A stretch of DNA of 64,000 nt from Kiritimatiellia bacterium (GCA_012103575.1 WLWN01000001.1:387792-451791); one strand, 5' to 3'. Counted from the stretch's first letter, positions 11,447 to 21,360 are shown. The notes: generated by a model from the sequence alone, not told the origin. Translations and numbers: made by a program.

Positions 11447-12448
11447 ATGACTAATCGTATTTTGATAATCGATCCTTCTCCAATTGTGCGTGAAATCCTG
11501 TCGATTGAACTCGGAAAGATAGATTTTATCGATGCGGTAGATGTTGCTCCTGATCTTCATGTGGGGCGAGATCATATTGTTGAAAGCAAGCCGAATTTAG
11601 TGATTATGGATCTGGACCTTTCGGGAGTGGATGGGATCACGTTTCTCCGAACCTTAACACAGTGCTATTCTATACCCGTCATTGTCTTTTCTTCTCAGGT
11701 TGAAGAAGAACATTCCAGGGTTTGGGCCATTTGCCAAGCTGGCGCCGAAGTAATGTATAAGCCATCCTCATCGTATGGGATTATGAAAGTAGTTTTTGCA
11801 TTGGTCGAAAAGATTCGGATGAACATCTGTCCTCATGCTCGGCGATCTTTGCGCCGAAACGTGATTGTGGCTATAGGCGCTTCTACTGGAGGGGCCCAGG
11901 CCATTCAAAAAGTTCTCTCTCGTTTTCCCGCGGATGCGCCACCAACTGTTATAGTGCAACATATGCCTGCTCCTTTTACGACCTCCTTTGCCCAACGCCT
12001 CAACAAATGCTGTAATCTAACTGTTCGAGAAGCACGAAATCACGATGTCGTTGAATCAGGAGTAGCGCTTTTGGCTCCGGGCAACTACCATTTATGCTTA
12101 ACCCCTTCCAGAAGATCCTATATTGTAGAAGTTACCAATGGGGCTAAAGTATATTATCAACGACCTAGTGTAGATGTCTTATTTAATTCCGTAGCTGAAT
12201 GCGCTAGTTCAGATTCCATAGGAGTGCTCTTAACGGGAATGGGAAAGGACGGTGCCCAAGGGATGCTCAGAATGCGTGAAGCAGGGGCCTATACCATTGC
12301 GCAGGATGATCCATCATCTGTCGTGTATGGCATGCCGGGCGAAGCGGCAAAAATAGGTGCTAGTTGCTCCATTTTACCTCTGAAAAGAATAGCTGATGCT
12401 ATATTTGCCGAAGTTAAAAAGAGGAAAGCGACTGAACTGGCAAGGTAA
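11447..12448 (+). CDS. cheB: Chemotaxis protein-glutamate methylesterase CheB
   Basis: About 333 residues from the ATG at 11447 (MTNRILIID); an upstream in-frame TTG at 11405 would give 347. Residues 1-120 form a response-regulator receiver with the phosphoacceptor in VIMDLDLSG and the lysine in MYKPSS. The C-terminal esterase has the catalytic serine in GASTGG (near 143), histidine in VQHMP and aspartate in LLTGMGKDGA. It hydrolyses methyl-glutamates on chemoreceptors. No cheA, cheW or cheR is in the window, but two receptor genes are nearby. No clear Shine-Dalgarno precedes either start. MITE copy 1 ends 66 bp upstream, where it may separate the gene from its promoter or supply a terminator. 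Confidence 0.92.
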   Translation: MTNRILIIDPSPIVREILSIELGKIDFIDAVDVAPDLHVGRDHIVESKPNLVIMDLDLSGVDGITFLRTLTQCYSIPVIVFSSQVEEEHSRVWAICQAGAEVMYKPSSSYGIMKVVFALVEKIRMNICPHARRSLRRNVIVAIGASTGGAQAIQKVLSRFPADAPPTVIVQHMPAPFTTSFAQRLNKCCNLTVREARNHDVVESGVALLAPGNYHLCLTPSRRSYIVEVTNGAKVYYQRPSVDVLFNSVAECASSDSIGVLLTGMGKDGAQGMLRMREAGAYTIAQDDPSSVVYGMPGEAAKIGASCSILPLKRIADAIFAEVKKRKATELAR

Positions 12449-12464
12449 GGAAAAGATTATACGT

Positions 12465-12490
12465 CCATTTCTGTCTTCATACAGAAATGG
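12465..12490. terminator. Hairpin between convergent cheB and chemoreceptor genes
   Basis: Perfect 10-bp arms CCATTTCTGT and ACAGAAATGG surround a 6-base loop. It lies between convergent genes and overlaps the last codons of the chemoreceptor, a typical place for a bidirectional terminator. No long T run follows on either strand, so it is moderate evidence only. Confidence 0.45.
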
Positions 12491-14283
12491 TTCGTGCACC
12501 TCTAATAACGCTATTTAAGTGGGAGATCATATCCTCTAAAATAGAAACTTGACTCTTTAAATCCATAGAGGTGGTAGCCAATCTCTCCGCACTTGAAGCA
12601 TTCTGTTGCGTAACCTGATTCATTTGGTTCACCGTTTGCGTAATTTGATGAATACCATCGGCTTGTTCTTCACTTGACGATGCTATCTCAGAGACAATCA
12701 CTGCTACCTTTTTAGAACTGTCCACTATTTTGCTTAATGACGAACTAGCCGTTTCTACGATCTGAGTACCATCTTGGGTTTTTGAGATACTATCTTCGAT
12801 CAATCGCGTGGTATCCTGAGCCGCCACAGATGATCTTTGCGCTAAACTTCTGACCTCGTCAGCAACCACAGCAAAGCCTTTCCCATGTTCGCCTGCTCTC
12901 GCGGCTTCTACAGCAGCATTTAAGGCCAACAAATTTGTCTGAAAAGCGATTTCTTCAATGGTTTTGATGATTTGATTAATCTGCCCAGAGGAATTACTAA
13001 TATCTGTCATAGCCTGGAGGATTTTGGTCATTTCCTTATCACCCGTTTCTGCGAGCTCTCTTGATTCATTGGCTACCTGATTCGCCTTTTGAGCATTTGT
13101 TGATCCGCTCTTGATGATTTCTGATATTTCTTCTAAAGCATTAGACGTCTCCTCTAAACTCGCTGCTTGCTGTGTGGCTCCTTCAGATAACTGCAGGTTC
13201 GCTTTGGAAATTCGGTCAACCAATTTTGTGCTGGTTAGCATGGAGTCCGTTAAATGATTGATCGAGGTACTGATAGAGTTCACAATAGCGTGAATCAAGA
13301 GCGTTCCACATAGAATTGTTAATAGTAAAATAATAGATGACACGATAATGGAAAGAAACTGCTGCCTTTTAGCTTTCTTCTCTACTTGAAGAATCATCTC
13401 ATTCAATGCTTTCGCCAATGTGTCTTCAATATCTTTCAAGGTATTAATTTTTTCTGTTTGTTGTTTAATCCATTCTTCGGAAGAAATACCGAAACCACCA
13501 GTATTGCTTTTTTGCAACGCGATGGTCTTCATTTGTTTTGTCGATTCAATAAAGGGTCCCTGAAGCTTGGTTTTATAATAGATGATCCACTCATCACTGG
13601 CTGTCAAAAGAAATTCATTGATAAAAGTATCTTGAATCGTAACGACTTCAATAAACTTTTTTAACATCGTAGGTCCAAAAGCATCTTGGCTAAAGGTATT
13701 TGCCAAGATGGCTCTTTCAATACCCGCTTTTTCCTTGCTTTTGATAAAAAATGTATAAGCTGATAATGATCTGGTGAATTTGGGATCAGTGCTTTCGTCG
13801 ACCGCATAAGAGTATGGCATCCAAAAAGGCACTATGCATCTGTGTATAATATCCAAGGGCTTCAGTAGCCTTTATCTTTAACCTGGTTATTCGGTTACGT
13901 GTTTCTTGAAGCTGGTCTAAGGCATACATACCATTCGAGAGAGATGCATTGAATTGATCGCCATAAGAAGATAAAGGTTGGTGATCAATACATTGTTTGA
14001 GTTCGTTTATCTTCTCATCCGTATGTAAATGTTGACTGGACAGTTCTTTTGAAAAAGATTTTCCCTTATTACCTATAAAGCTAGCTGTATAGCCCCGTTC
14101 TTTTTGCGTTTCATGGATAAGGCTACTTATCTTAATAGACAGGTTTTCTATAGCGACCAATTTTTTCATATCCTTTGCAATCCGATGCTTTTCAAGCACA
14201 ACTTGTGAAGCGGAAAAGGACATCCCTAAAAGGGGAATGAACAAAATGATAATAATTTTTACCCGAAGGCTACATTGTTTCAT
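12477..14283 (-). pseudogene. NIT-domain chemoreceptor, split by a frameshift
   Basis: Two frames make one receptor of about 600 residues. The first (13786-14283) has a TM helix and the start of a nitrate/nitrite-sensing-like NIT domain ([28 protein letters not shown]). The second (12477-13856) continues it ([16 protein letters not shown]), then a TM near 13310-13370, HAMP-like region and signalling domain. The tip is canonical: [19 protein letters not shown] and [15 protein letters not shown]. The frame breaks around 13800-13825 (one base, not in a long homopolymer). Without repair the membrane sensor and signalling halves are separate, so ligand sensing is presumably lost. Confidence is high for identity and lower for the break being real. 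Confidence 0.85.
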
Positions 14284-14561
14284 AAAGCAGATTAACTCCT
14301 ATACTATTTAGCTTTTGGACAAGATATGTTATAAATCGTCAAAGTAAAAGGTAATTTCTGCCCTTTTTTTGTCAGGGTATATCTCGGTCATCCTGCAAAA
14401 AGTAGGCTCATATATAATGCCTTCGTTTGGTCCCTCGATTTGCTGCGGCCGACGAGATAGGGAAAAGGTATTTTATAGTTGAAAGGGTTTCAAACATAGT
14501 ATAGACATAGAAATAAATTCAGAGAATCTGCGGATTGGGTAAGCAGAAAAGGAGGGCAAAC

Positions 14562-15085
14562 ATACCTAAAAAGACCGACAGTAGAAGAAGCGAAAAAAAG
14601 CGAAACTCAAGAGGTGGATGTGAAGGAACTTTCAGGGGATAACGTCGCAAAGAATACGATGTTCTGGACGACGGGTGCAGGTCTAGTTCCGATCCCGGTA
14701 TTTGATTTGGTTGCGGTCACTGGATTGCAGCTAAATATGCTGCGAAGGATTTGCAAAATTTACGAGGTAAAATTCTCTAAAAACATAGGGAAAAATCTGA
14801 TTGGTGCACTGATCGGTGGGCCTACTCCATCCACGCCATCTATGCCAGCGGCGAGTTTGATCAAACTGATGCCCTTCGTGGGGCAAACGGTAGGAGTGGT
14901 GACCATGCCGATCTTTTCGGGGGGCGTCGACCTATGGGGTAGGGAAAGTATTCATCAAACATTTCGAATCGGGCGGAACCTTGTTGAGCTTTAGCTGCAA
15001 GAAAGCCAAAAAAGGATTTGATGAAGCTGTAAAAGAGGACGAAAAAGTAGTTAGTTTTTCGAAAAAAGAGCCACAACCCGCATAA
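14562..15085 (+). pseudogene. DUF697-family membrane protein, copy 1, decayed
   Basis: Almost identical to the intact copy at 18610-19131, but with three lesions. The aligned start codon is ATA in place of ATG (14562-14564). One extra base follows within the first ten codons. A run of five G has become six near 14921, shifting the frame after MPIFSG. Read in the right frame the tail continues as TYGVGKVFIKHFESGG to KKEPQPA. The ribosome site (AAAGGAGG-like) survives. It sits 11 bp before the ATP-grasp gene, so the transcript may still matter for that gene. Confidence 0.8.
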
Positions 15086-15096
15086 GGCAGGAGAAC

Positions 15097-16035
15097 ATGA
15101 TCATTACACTGGACGACCAAGAGGGGGTGTCGATTGAGGTAGTTGGGGGCAAAGCCGCCCAACTCGTACGTTTAAAGAAAAGTAACTTTTCTGTACCGGA
15201 TTGGTTTTGTGTTCCTACGCAAGCGTTTCATGAGTTTTTATCTATGCATGATGCTGCGAGTGAACTGATGGCCAATGGCGTTGATCGCCGCGATGGACTT
15301 CTTAAGGAGATGCTGAAAACACCGTATAGACCGGATTGGCGAAGTGAGTTGGATAAGTTGGCCCAGGAACGGTTGGATAAAAGTGTGGCCAGTGCCCTGG
15401 TGGTTCGCTCTTCAGCAAATGTGGAAGATGGAGCTAATGCGGCGTATGCCGGACAGTTTGATACCTTTTTGGGAGTGGACCAAGTAGAGGAGGTATGGGA
15501 AAAGATCAAGGCCTGTTGGCTTTCGGTTTTTTCGGATAGTGCGATGGAATATACAAGAAATCTTAATCCGACGGAAAAACCCGCCATGGCCGTGGTGGTA
15601 CAGGACTTCATTCCGGCCGATGTGTCTGGAGTAATGTTTACGGCCAATCCGATGACAAAAAACGATGATGAGTGTGTGATCGAGTCTACATGGGGATTGG
15701 GGGAGGCGTTAGTCGGAGGAGAAGTGGTCCCGGATCAGTTTGTCATGAAACGGGCTAAAGATCAAGCGGGTAAGTTAGAAATACAAACGAAGCTGGGAAC
15801 GAAAACAAAGGGGTTATTTTGGAATGGCCTGAGCCAAAAAATTGAAGAGCGAAAAAATGCGCGCTATTTTCAGCGTCAAGCCTCACTTCATGAGGAACAA
15901 CTGAAAAAATTGGTTCGGTTGGGAGAACAAATAGAGACCTGCTATGGTAGACCGCAGGATATAGAGTGGGCGATCCATGAAGATCATATTTATATTTTGC
16001 AAACCAGGCCGATAACAACAGGAGGAGTCTCTTGA
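15097..16035 (+). CDS. Stand-alone PEP/pyruvate-binding ATP-grasp domain protein
   Basis: 312 residues matching only the N-terminal nucleotide-binding (PPDK_N) domain of PEP synthase, pyruvate phosphate dikinase and rifampin phosphotransferase. Visible motifs: GGKAAQL near 18, LVVRSSANVEDG near 102, SGVMFTANP near 178, GLGEALVGG near 207 and QDIEWAIHED ending ILQTRPITT near 287-307. The swivelling phosphohistidine domain and the PEP/substrate domain are absent and no nearby gene supplies them. It could phosphorylate a protein or small molecule directly, or work with distant subunits. AGGAG lies a few bases before the ATG. A decayed second copy of its start lies at 19200-19280, also after a DUF697 gene. 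Confidence 0.85.
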   Translation: MIITLDDQEGVSIEVVGGKAAQLVRLKKSNFSVPDWFCVPTQAFHEFLSMHDAASELMANGVDRRDGLLKEMLKTPYRPDWRSELDKLAQERLDKSVASALVVRSSANVEDGANAAYAGQFDTFLGVDQVEEVWEKIKACWLSVFSDSAMEYTRNLNPTEKPAMAVVVQDFIPADVSGVMFTANPMTKNDDECVIESTWGLGEALVGGEVVPDQFVMKRAKDQAGKLEIQTKLGTKTKGLFWNGLSQKIEERKNARYFQRQASLHEEQLKKLVRLGEQIETCYGRPQDIEWAIHEDHIYILQTRPITTGGVS

Positions 16036-16186
16036 AAGGGGGCTTCGATGGTTGTGTTACTAAACTTCATCTTCATCAAAACTAAAAGCCCATGAACTCT
16101 TACTAGGTTTCGAAAGTAAGACCGTTTTTTTTAGAAAAAATGATTGATTAATTTGTTATACTTGTTTCGATGGAACCGGTAATCAA

Positions 16187-17158
16187 ATGAACAGTTCTAA
16201 TACTAATAAAACTCAAAAATACGGTATGCCTTTCAAAGAGGTAGGTCGACTTCTTCAAAAAGAACCTGCAGAATGGATCAGTTTGCTCCCGTCCAATGAT
16301 AACCAGCCGCCGCTTGGAAGCGGGGCGAAACTTTCTCCCCAAATTATGAGAGCTCTACTCGTTTCTCTGGGGGTTCCCTTTTCAGCCCAAATCCTGGCGT
16401 TCATGAATCTTAAAGGAGGAGTGGGGAAGACTACCTCTTCGATAACGATTGCTACGAGGGCCGTTCAGTATGGGTTTAAGACCTGTATTTTGGATTTGGA
16501 CGCACAAGCTTCGGCCACCCTAGCGTTTGGTGTCGAATTAAAAGAAAGCGACTCTATTTTTTACGATATATGGCAATCGCCTCATGATGAGGTAGCCGGG
16601 GCCATCGTGGAAATTGAGGAATACTTACATATATTGCCTTCTGCTCTTGAAAATTCACTGCTTGATGTGAGCCTTATAAATCCCGTTGCACAGAAAAAAG
16701 CGGTGCAAGGAGTTTGCGATGTATTACGCACTCTTGGTTTTGACGTTATTATTATAGATTGCCCGCCCTCGCTTGGCGCTGCGGTAATATCTACGGCTTG
16801 TGCGGCGGATACCATTACCATTCCGGCAGGTGTTGATGCCTATTCATTCAAGGGCATAGAGCTTATCCTGGATGAAATTAAATCAATTCGACAGACATTT
16901 GGATTAGGTGAAGTCGATATCCGTATTTTACCTACCAAGCTGGATCGTCGCCAAAATCTTACGCAAACGGCATTGAACAAGCTGACTGAAAACTATAAAG
17001 ATTTATTGCTTCCGATTTCTATAGGTGCCAGCTCTAGTTTTTCCAAGGCGCTGGAGCGGTGTGAAACCATTTTTGCTTCATCGCAAAAAAATCAGGCAAA
17101 AACGGATTATGACCTTACCACCCAGATTCTTTTAGGGTTAAACAAGCTCTTTAAATAA
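16187..17158 (+). CDS. ParA/MinD-family ATPase
   Basis: 323 residues. After a 65-residue N-terminal extension, the deviant Walker A KGGVGKTT appears near residue 74, then LDLDAQASATLAFGV (switch) and the Walker B segment VIIIDCPPSLG near 185. These mark the P-loop ATPases that position plasmids, chromosomes or protein complexes on nucleoid or membrane. No parB or parS-like repeat is seen beside it, which argues for protein or complex positioning rather than plasmid partition. It lies 13 bp upstream of a DUF697-like gene, which was probably cotranscribed; it may localise those membrane proteins or the exporters (inference). Confidence 0.85.
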   Translation: MNSSNTNKTQKYGMPFKEVGRLLQKEPAEWISLLPSNDNQPPLGSGAKLSPQIMRALLVSLGVPFSAQILAFMNLKGGVGKTTSSITIATRAVQYGFKTCILDLDAQASATLAFGVELKESDSIFYDIWQSPHDEVAGAIVEIEEYLHILPSALENSLLDVSLINPVAQKKAVQGVCDVLRTLGFDVIIIDCPPSLGAAVISTACAADTITIPAGVDAYSFKGIELILDEIKSIRQTFGLGEVDIRILPTKLDRRQNLTQTALNKLTENYKDLLLPISIGASSSFSKALERCETIFASSQKNQAKTDYDLTTQILLGLNKLFK

Positions 17159-17171
17159 CAGGAGATCAAAC

Positions 17172-17789
17172 ATGATTCATGATTCTCAAAATGATAAAAC
17201 GTCAGCTCAATCTGTGCCAAAAAGAACGCGGAGCAGGTTGTATGAGGGGGTTGCCGTTAAAATCGATTCACCGGAAGAGCCCGATCAAGCAGGAGAATAT
17301 GAATCTTTCGCTTTTAAGCCGGGAATGGAAGACGTATATAGTAAAAAAGTTAATTCCAAAGAACCCTTAGCCAACCTAATTTTAGATCGTTATATCTTTT
17401 GGTCGATGAGTTGGAGCCTTGTGCCTGTCCCCCTGTTAAATAAAGTAGCCGTGCCTTTAGTGCAACTGAAAATGCTCAGCAAACTTTCACAATTATATGG
17501 GGTCCCTTTTTCAGAGAACCGAGGCAAATCTATTCTTGCTGCATTTGTAGGTGGATTTGGTTCGATTGCTGCGTCCGAAGCTCTCGTTAAACCTCTCTTA
17601 AGCTCTGTGCCGGTTCTTGGCGTTCCATTGTATATGCTGTCGTCTTCCACTTTTTCCGTTGCAGCTACGTATGCGGTTGGGAAAGTTTTTATTCAGCATT
17701 ATGAAAGAGGTGGCACGTTACTGGATCTCCGCCCGGAAGAAACAAAGACATATTATGCCCGACAATTTAAAGAAGGGACTCGGGTTTAA
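17172..17789 (+). CDS. Divergent DUF697-family membrane protein
   Basis: 205 residues: a charged N-terminal 75 residues, then the DUF697 core with SLVPVPLLNKVAVPLVQLKM, a glycine-rich hydrophobic segment (KSILAAFVGGFGSIAAS) and TYAVGKVFIQHYERGGT. It shares the order of motifs with the three closer paralogues but is the most diverged and has a longer N-terminus. Two hydrophobic stretches suggest membrane insertion. It lies 13 bp after the ParA gene with GGAG before its ATG. DUF697 (YcjF-like) proteins have no established biochemical activity. Confidence 0.75.
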   Translation: MIHDSQNDKTSAQSVPKRTRSRLYEGVAVKIDSPEEPDQAGEYESFAFKPGMEDVYSKKVNSKEPLANLILDRYIFWSMSWSLVPVPLLNKVAVPLVQLKMLSKLSQLYGVPFSENRGKSILAAFVGGFGSIAASEALVKPLLSSVPVLGVPLYMLSSSTFSVAATYAVGKVFIQHYERGGTLLDLRPEETKTYYARQFKEGTRV

Positions 17790-17952
17790 GAAGGGCATTC
17801 GAACAGGCTAAAGGGGGGGGTAAAAATTGGGGCTACTCTTTTACATCGTTAACATCTTATAATGATATATTTCATATTCATGACTTAAGTAGGGGCGTGT
17901 CGTACATTGGTCGGTACCGTAAATGAAATTAACCTAACCTAGGGGAAACAGG

Positions 17953-18477
17953 ATGAAGAAAAAGAAGGAAAATGTTAAAGAGGGGAAAAAGGGAAATCAG
18001 GAAGTGATCCCAAATAAACTGGTTGCAGGCAATGTGGTGAAGAATGCGGTGCTCTGGACGACGGGTGCAGGTCTGGTGCCGATCCCGGTATTTGACTTGG
18101 TTGCAGTAACCGGATGGCAACTGAACATGCTTCGCCGATTGTGCAAGATCTATGAGGTAAAATTTTCTAAAAACGTAGGGAAGAATCTGATTGGTTCACT
18201 GCTGGGAGGGTTAGCCCCATCGACTTTATCTATGCCTGCGGCGAGCTTGATTAAAATGATTCCCCTGGTAGGGAATACAGTAGGGGCAGTGACTATGCCG
18301 ATCTTTTCGGGGGCATCCACCTATGGGGTAGGGAAAGTATTCATCAAATATTTTGAGTCAGGCGGAACCTTGTTGAGCTTCAATGCCCAAAAGGCCAAAA
18401 AGGAATTAGTCGAAGAATTCAAAAAGGGAGAAGAAGTCGTCAGCTCTATGAAAAAGGAGCCACAGTCTTCAACCTGA
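17953..18477 (+). CDS. DUF697-family membrane protein, copy 2
   Basis: 174 residues. A lysine-rich N-terminus is followed by the hydrophobic DUF697 core: GLVPIPVFDLVAVTGWQLNM, KNVGKNLIGSLLGGLAPS and VGAVTMPIFSGASTYGVGKV. The tail is charged. Two or three membrane-embedded segments are likely. AGGGGAA precedes the ATG. It is closely related to copies 1 and 3, showing recent tandem duplication. Function unknown; the context is ParA upstream and ABC exporters downstream. Confidence 0.8.
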   Translation: MKKKKENVKEGKKGNQEVIPNKLVAGNVVKNAVLWTTGAGLVPIPVFDLVAVTGWQLNMLRRLCKIYEVKFSKNVGKNLIGSLLGGLAPSTLSMPAASLIKMIPLVGNTVGAVTMPIFSGASTYGVGKVFIKYFESGGTLLSFNAQKAKKELVEEFKKGEEVVSSMKKEPQSST

Positions 18478-18495
18478 ACATGGGGTAACGGATGT

Positions 18496-18569
18496 GTCCC
18501 AAAGGGACTAAAGGCGTGTAGCCTAAGGTAAAAAGTTTAGAAGGTAGAGGTAGCCTACTAAAAAGTAGG
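18496..18569. other. Two hairpins between DUF697 copies 2 and 3
   Basis: GTCCC/GGGAC with loop AAA at 18496-18508, and CCTACT/AGTAGG with a four-base loop at 18554-18569. Both are perfect but short. They may stabilise or partly terminate the message between the two DUF697 genes; no T run follows. Confidence 0.35.
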
Positions 18570-18609
18570 TAGTAGTATAAAAACAGAAAAAACAAATAGG
18601 AGGAAGGCT

Positions 18610-19131
18610 ATGCCTAAAAAACCAACAGTAGAAGAAGTGAAAAAAGACGAAACTCAAGAGGTGAATCCAAAGCGACTTGCGGCGGATAACATCGTAAAGA
18701 ACACGGTCTTGTGGACCACCGGCGCTGGATTGGTACCGATTCCGGTCTTTGACCTGGTGACCGTAACCGGGTTGCAGCTAAATATGCTGCGAAGAGTCTG
18801 CAAGATTTACGAGGTGAAGTTCTCTAAAAACGTAGGGAAAAATCTGATCGGTTCACTGATTGGTGGGCTTGCTCCATCCACGTTATCGATGCCAGCAGCG
18901 AGTTTGATCAAAATGATTCCCTTCGTGGGGCAGACGGTAGGAGCGGTGACCATGCCGATCTTTTCGGGGGCGTCCACCTATGGGGTAGGGAAAGTATTCA
19001 TCAAACACTTCGAAAGAGGTGGCACCTTATTAAGCTTTAATTCTAAAAAGGCTAAAGAGGAATTTTCCGAAGAATTCAAAGAAGGTGAAAAAGTAGTCAG
19101 TTCTATGAAGAAAAAGCCACAACCCGCATAA
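18610..19131 (+). CDS. DUF697-family membrane protein, copy 3
   Basis: 173 residues, the intact reference for this family here. It starts MPKKPTVEEVKKDETQEV, then TTGAGLVPIPVFDLVTVTGL, NLIGSLIGGLAPSTLSMPAA, VGQTVGAVTMPIFSGA and a charged tail ending KKKPQPA. A perfect AGGAGG lies eight bases before the ATG, implying good expression. Downstream is a decayed copy of the ATP-grasp gene start, so the pair DUF697 plus ATP-grasp was duplicated as a unit. Confidence 0.82.
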   Translation: MPKKPTVEEVKKDETQEVNPKRLAADNIVKNTVLWTTGAGLVPIPVFDLVTVTGLQLNMLRRVCKIYEVKFSKNVGKNLIGSLIGGLAPSTLSMPAASLIKMIPFVGQTVGAVTMPIFSGASTYGVGKVFIKHFERGGTLLSFNSKKAKEEFSEEFKEGEKVVSSMKKKPQPA

Positions 19132-19199
19132 GGTAAGTTCGATCGAAAAAGGATAAAAAGGTCCTTATAGATCCGAGACGTGAATAGATAAGAGGCCCG

Positions 19200-19280
19200 G
19201 TGATCGTTGCTTTGGAAGATCCATGTCTGGCGCTGGTTTAATGGGTTGGCGGAAAGCCGGCCCAACTGGTGTGCTTACTG
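19200..19280 (+). pseudogene. Remnant of a second ATP-grasp (PPDK_N) gene
   Basis: GTG at 19200 opens VIVALEDPCLALV, then an in-frame TAA, then WVGGKPAQLV, aligning with the first 23 residues of the ATP-grasp protein at 15097 (MIITLDDQEG to GGKAAQLV). Similarity ends after about 80 bp. It is the stump left after most of the duplicate was deleted. Confidence 0.65.
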
Positions 19281-19674
19281 TTTCATAAGTTATAAGGCAG
19301 GCAAGTCACCTCACTCCATAGAGAGTTCGAATATTTTAGTGAATAACGTTTATTATACAAGACGATAATTGTTCTCTTAGCTTAACACCCATGGCTACTA
19401 GGCATCCTCTTACCCGATACGATCGGGTTTCTTTATTTTCGAGGTTGGCGACTTTATTTACTGATAGAGGTCAAATGCTAAATTCATGGTGCGGAAGGGA
19501 TAACCGCGGTGAGCGATGTGGAAAAGGCCGCGGAGCGCCTTCGGGATGTGGACAGGCTATCAGAAGTCAATGGCCGATACTGGAATGATTCACCCTTCAT
19601 GAAGAAGAGTCGGGACTGGTACACATCTATACATGGCTCAAAAAACGTTTTACAAAATAATAGCTTAGCAGAAT
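19281..19674. other. Intergenic stretch before the exporters, no supported gene
   Basis: Two short overlapping plus-strand frames occur here (about 65 residues from 19391, and one running from 19509 into the first ABC gene). Neither has a recognisable motif or a leader-peptide look, and their frames are mutually shifted, so a decayed gene is possible. A small precursor-peptide gene for the exporters was looked for and not found. Confidence 0.35.
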
Positions 19675-21327
19675 ATGATAAAAAATCATTTTTTGGAATT
19701 ACTGAAATCCAAGGCGGAGAGTTCTATAAGGACTCTTATATTCATGTCGATGTTGGTGGGATTGACCCAGACTCTCTCCATTGTGATTGTAAATACGGCA
19801 GCGGTAAAATTTATAAACGAGGCAGTCGTGGATACCCGTTTGTTTTTCTTATTCATAACTACCATGGGTTTATTTATTTATGCGCAGACGTATGTGCTTA
19901 AACAAGTGTTTGAATTGATTGAAGGGGTTCTGGCAAGTGCCCGGGTGCGGATTACGAACAAAATTCGGCGGACGGAATTAGTCTATCTTGAACGAAAGAA
20001 TCAAGGGGAAATGTATTTGAGTCTGACTCAAGATGGGAGCCTTATTTCGTATTCAGGCATGATTCTCTACTTCTCGATTCAGTCCATGATTGTAGTCCTC
20101 TTTTGTTTTATATATATTGCCTGGTTATCCCCGGTGGCTTTTTTGGTTCTTATTTCTTTGACAGCTGCATTTATTCTGATCTACCTCGCGTACAGTATGC
20201 CGCTCCATAAAGAACTAGATTACGTCAATAAGCAGGAGGCCTATTTTTTCGGATTGCTCAATCATATTTTAAGAGGATTTAAAGAGATCAAACTGAACGA
20301 TAAAAAGAATAATGACCTGTTTCATCATATTAAAGAGTCTTCACAAAAGACTAAAAAATCTAAAATAAGCGTGGGCAATAAGTTGGTTTTACAAGTTTTT
20401 GCAGCCAATTTGATTCAAGCATCTATGTTGTCAGCAGTGGTTTTTATCTTACCCCCCTTCAATGAAGGAGAAGGCGCAATGATTGCGTCGATTACGGCGG
20501 TGGTGCTATTTGTCTCCGGGCAACTTGGCGTGGTACTTTTGGCCTTGCCAAACTTCATTCGGGTGAATGCCGCGTCGGAAAATATCCTGGGTTTGGAGCG
20601 CGAATTGGATCAGGCTTACCGGTCGGTCGAGGAGATAGCGCCGCAAGGAGTTACAAAACTATATAATTTTCGTGCAATCGACTTTATCGGTATGGAATAC
20701 GTCTATCGGGATGAAGAAGGCTATCCGCTATTTCCGTTTGGTCCGGTAACCTTGAGCATAAAGCGAGGAGAAATCTTGTTTATTGTGGGGGAAAATGGGA
20801 GCGGAAAAACAACGTTGCTTAAGTTACTCAGCGGACTCTACTTTCCCAACAAAGGGAAGATACTCGTAGACCATCAAGTGATTTCCCCGCAGGCTTACGG
20901 TCCTTATCGTAATCTATTTGCCACGGTATTCACCGATTTCCATTTGTTTGATAAGCTGTATGGAATAGGCGAAGTGGAGGAGCGGAAGGTGGAAGAGTGG
21001 TTGAAACGGATGCGGTTAGCGGAAAAAACACGCTATCGTAATCAAGCATTTTCTTCGTTCAGCTTATCGACCGGGCAACGCAAACGGCTCGCCTTCATTG
21101 CCGCCTTGCTTGAAGATCGGCCCATCTATATCTTCGACGAACTGGCTGCGGATCAAGATCCTGAGTTCCGAAGTGTGTTTTACGAAGAAGTGATGCCGGA
21201 TTTAAAACGGCAGGGAAAAACGATTATTGCGGTGTCCCATGACGATCGTTTCTGGCATGTAGCCGATCGGGTGATGAAGTTTGAATATGGCAAACAGGTT
21301 CAAGAGATTAAAACCAATCCCTGTTGA
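19675..21327 (+). CDS. Cyclic-peptide-exporter-type ABC half-transporter, first of a tandem pair
   Basis: 550 residues, a fused transmembrane plus ATPase half-transporter. Six hydrophobic helices occupy about residues 18-305. The nucleotide domain has GENGSGKTT near 371, signature LSTGQRKRLA near 463, Walker B with catalytic glutamate YIFDELAADQDPEFR near 485, and an ISHDDRFW switch histidine. The LSTGQRKRLA and DE.AADQDPEF sequences are typical of the PvdE/SyrD group, which exports nonribosomal peptides such as siderophore precursors. No peptide synthetase is in the window. Only 33 bp separate it from a second paralogue, so the two may form a heterodimer. Confidence 0.88.
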   Translation: MIKNHFLELLKSKAESSIRTLIFMSMLVGLTQTLSIVIVNTAAVKFINEAVVDTRLFFLFITTMGLFIYAQTYVLKQVFELIEGVLASARVRITNKIRRTELVYLERKNQGEMYLSLTQDGSLISYSGMILYFSIQSMIVVLFCFIYIAWLSPVAFLVLISLTAAFILIYLAYSMPLHKELDYVNKQEAYFFGLLNHILRGFKEIKLNDKKNNDLFHHIKESSQKTKKSKISVGNKLVLQVFAANLIQASMLSAVVFILPPFNEGEGAMIASITAVVLFVSGQLGVVLLALPNFIRVNAASENILGLERELDQAYRSVEEIAPQGVTKLYNFRAIDFIGMEYVYRDEEGYPLFPFGPVTLSIKRGEILFIVGENGSGKTTLLKLLSGLYFPNKGKILVDHQVISPQAYGPYRNLFATVFTDFHLFDKLYGIGEVEERKVEEWLKRMRLAEKTRYRNQAFSSFSLSTGQRKRLAFIAALLEDRPIYIFDELAADQDPEFRSVFYEEVMPDLKRQGKTIIAVSHDDRFWHVADRVMKFEYGKQVQEIKTNPC

Positions 21328-21360
21328 CGGAGTAGTGATTGAAAAATAGACGATATCAAA

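Noticed and set aside
16187-17158. Plasmid partition locus and integrated plasmid
   Set aside because: ParA is present, but no ParB, no parS-like repeat, no replication gene and no origin iterons were seen.
19391-19588. Small gene or precursor peptide before the exporters
   Set aside because: The frame is arginine/cysteine-rich, lacks a leader-core pattern and a ribosome site, and is overlapped by another frame; kept only as an unexplained gap.
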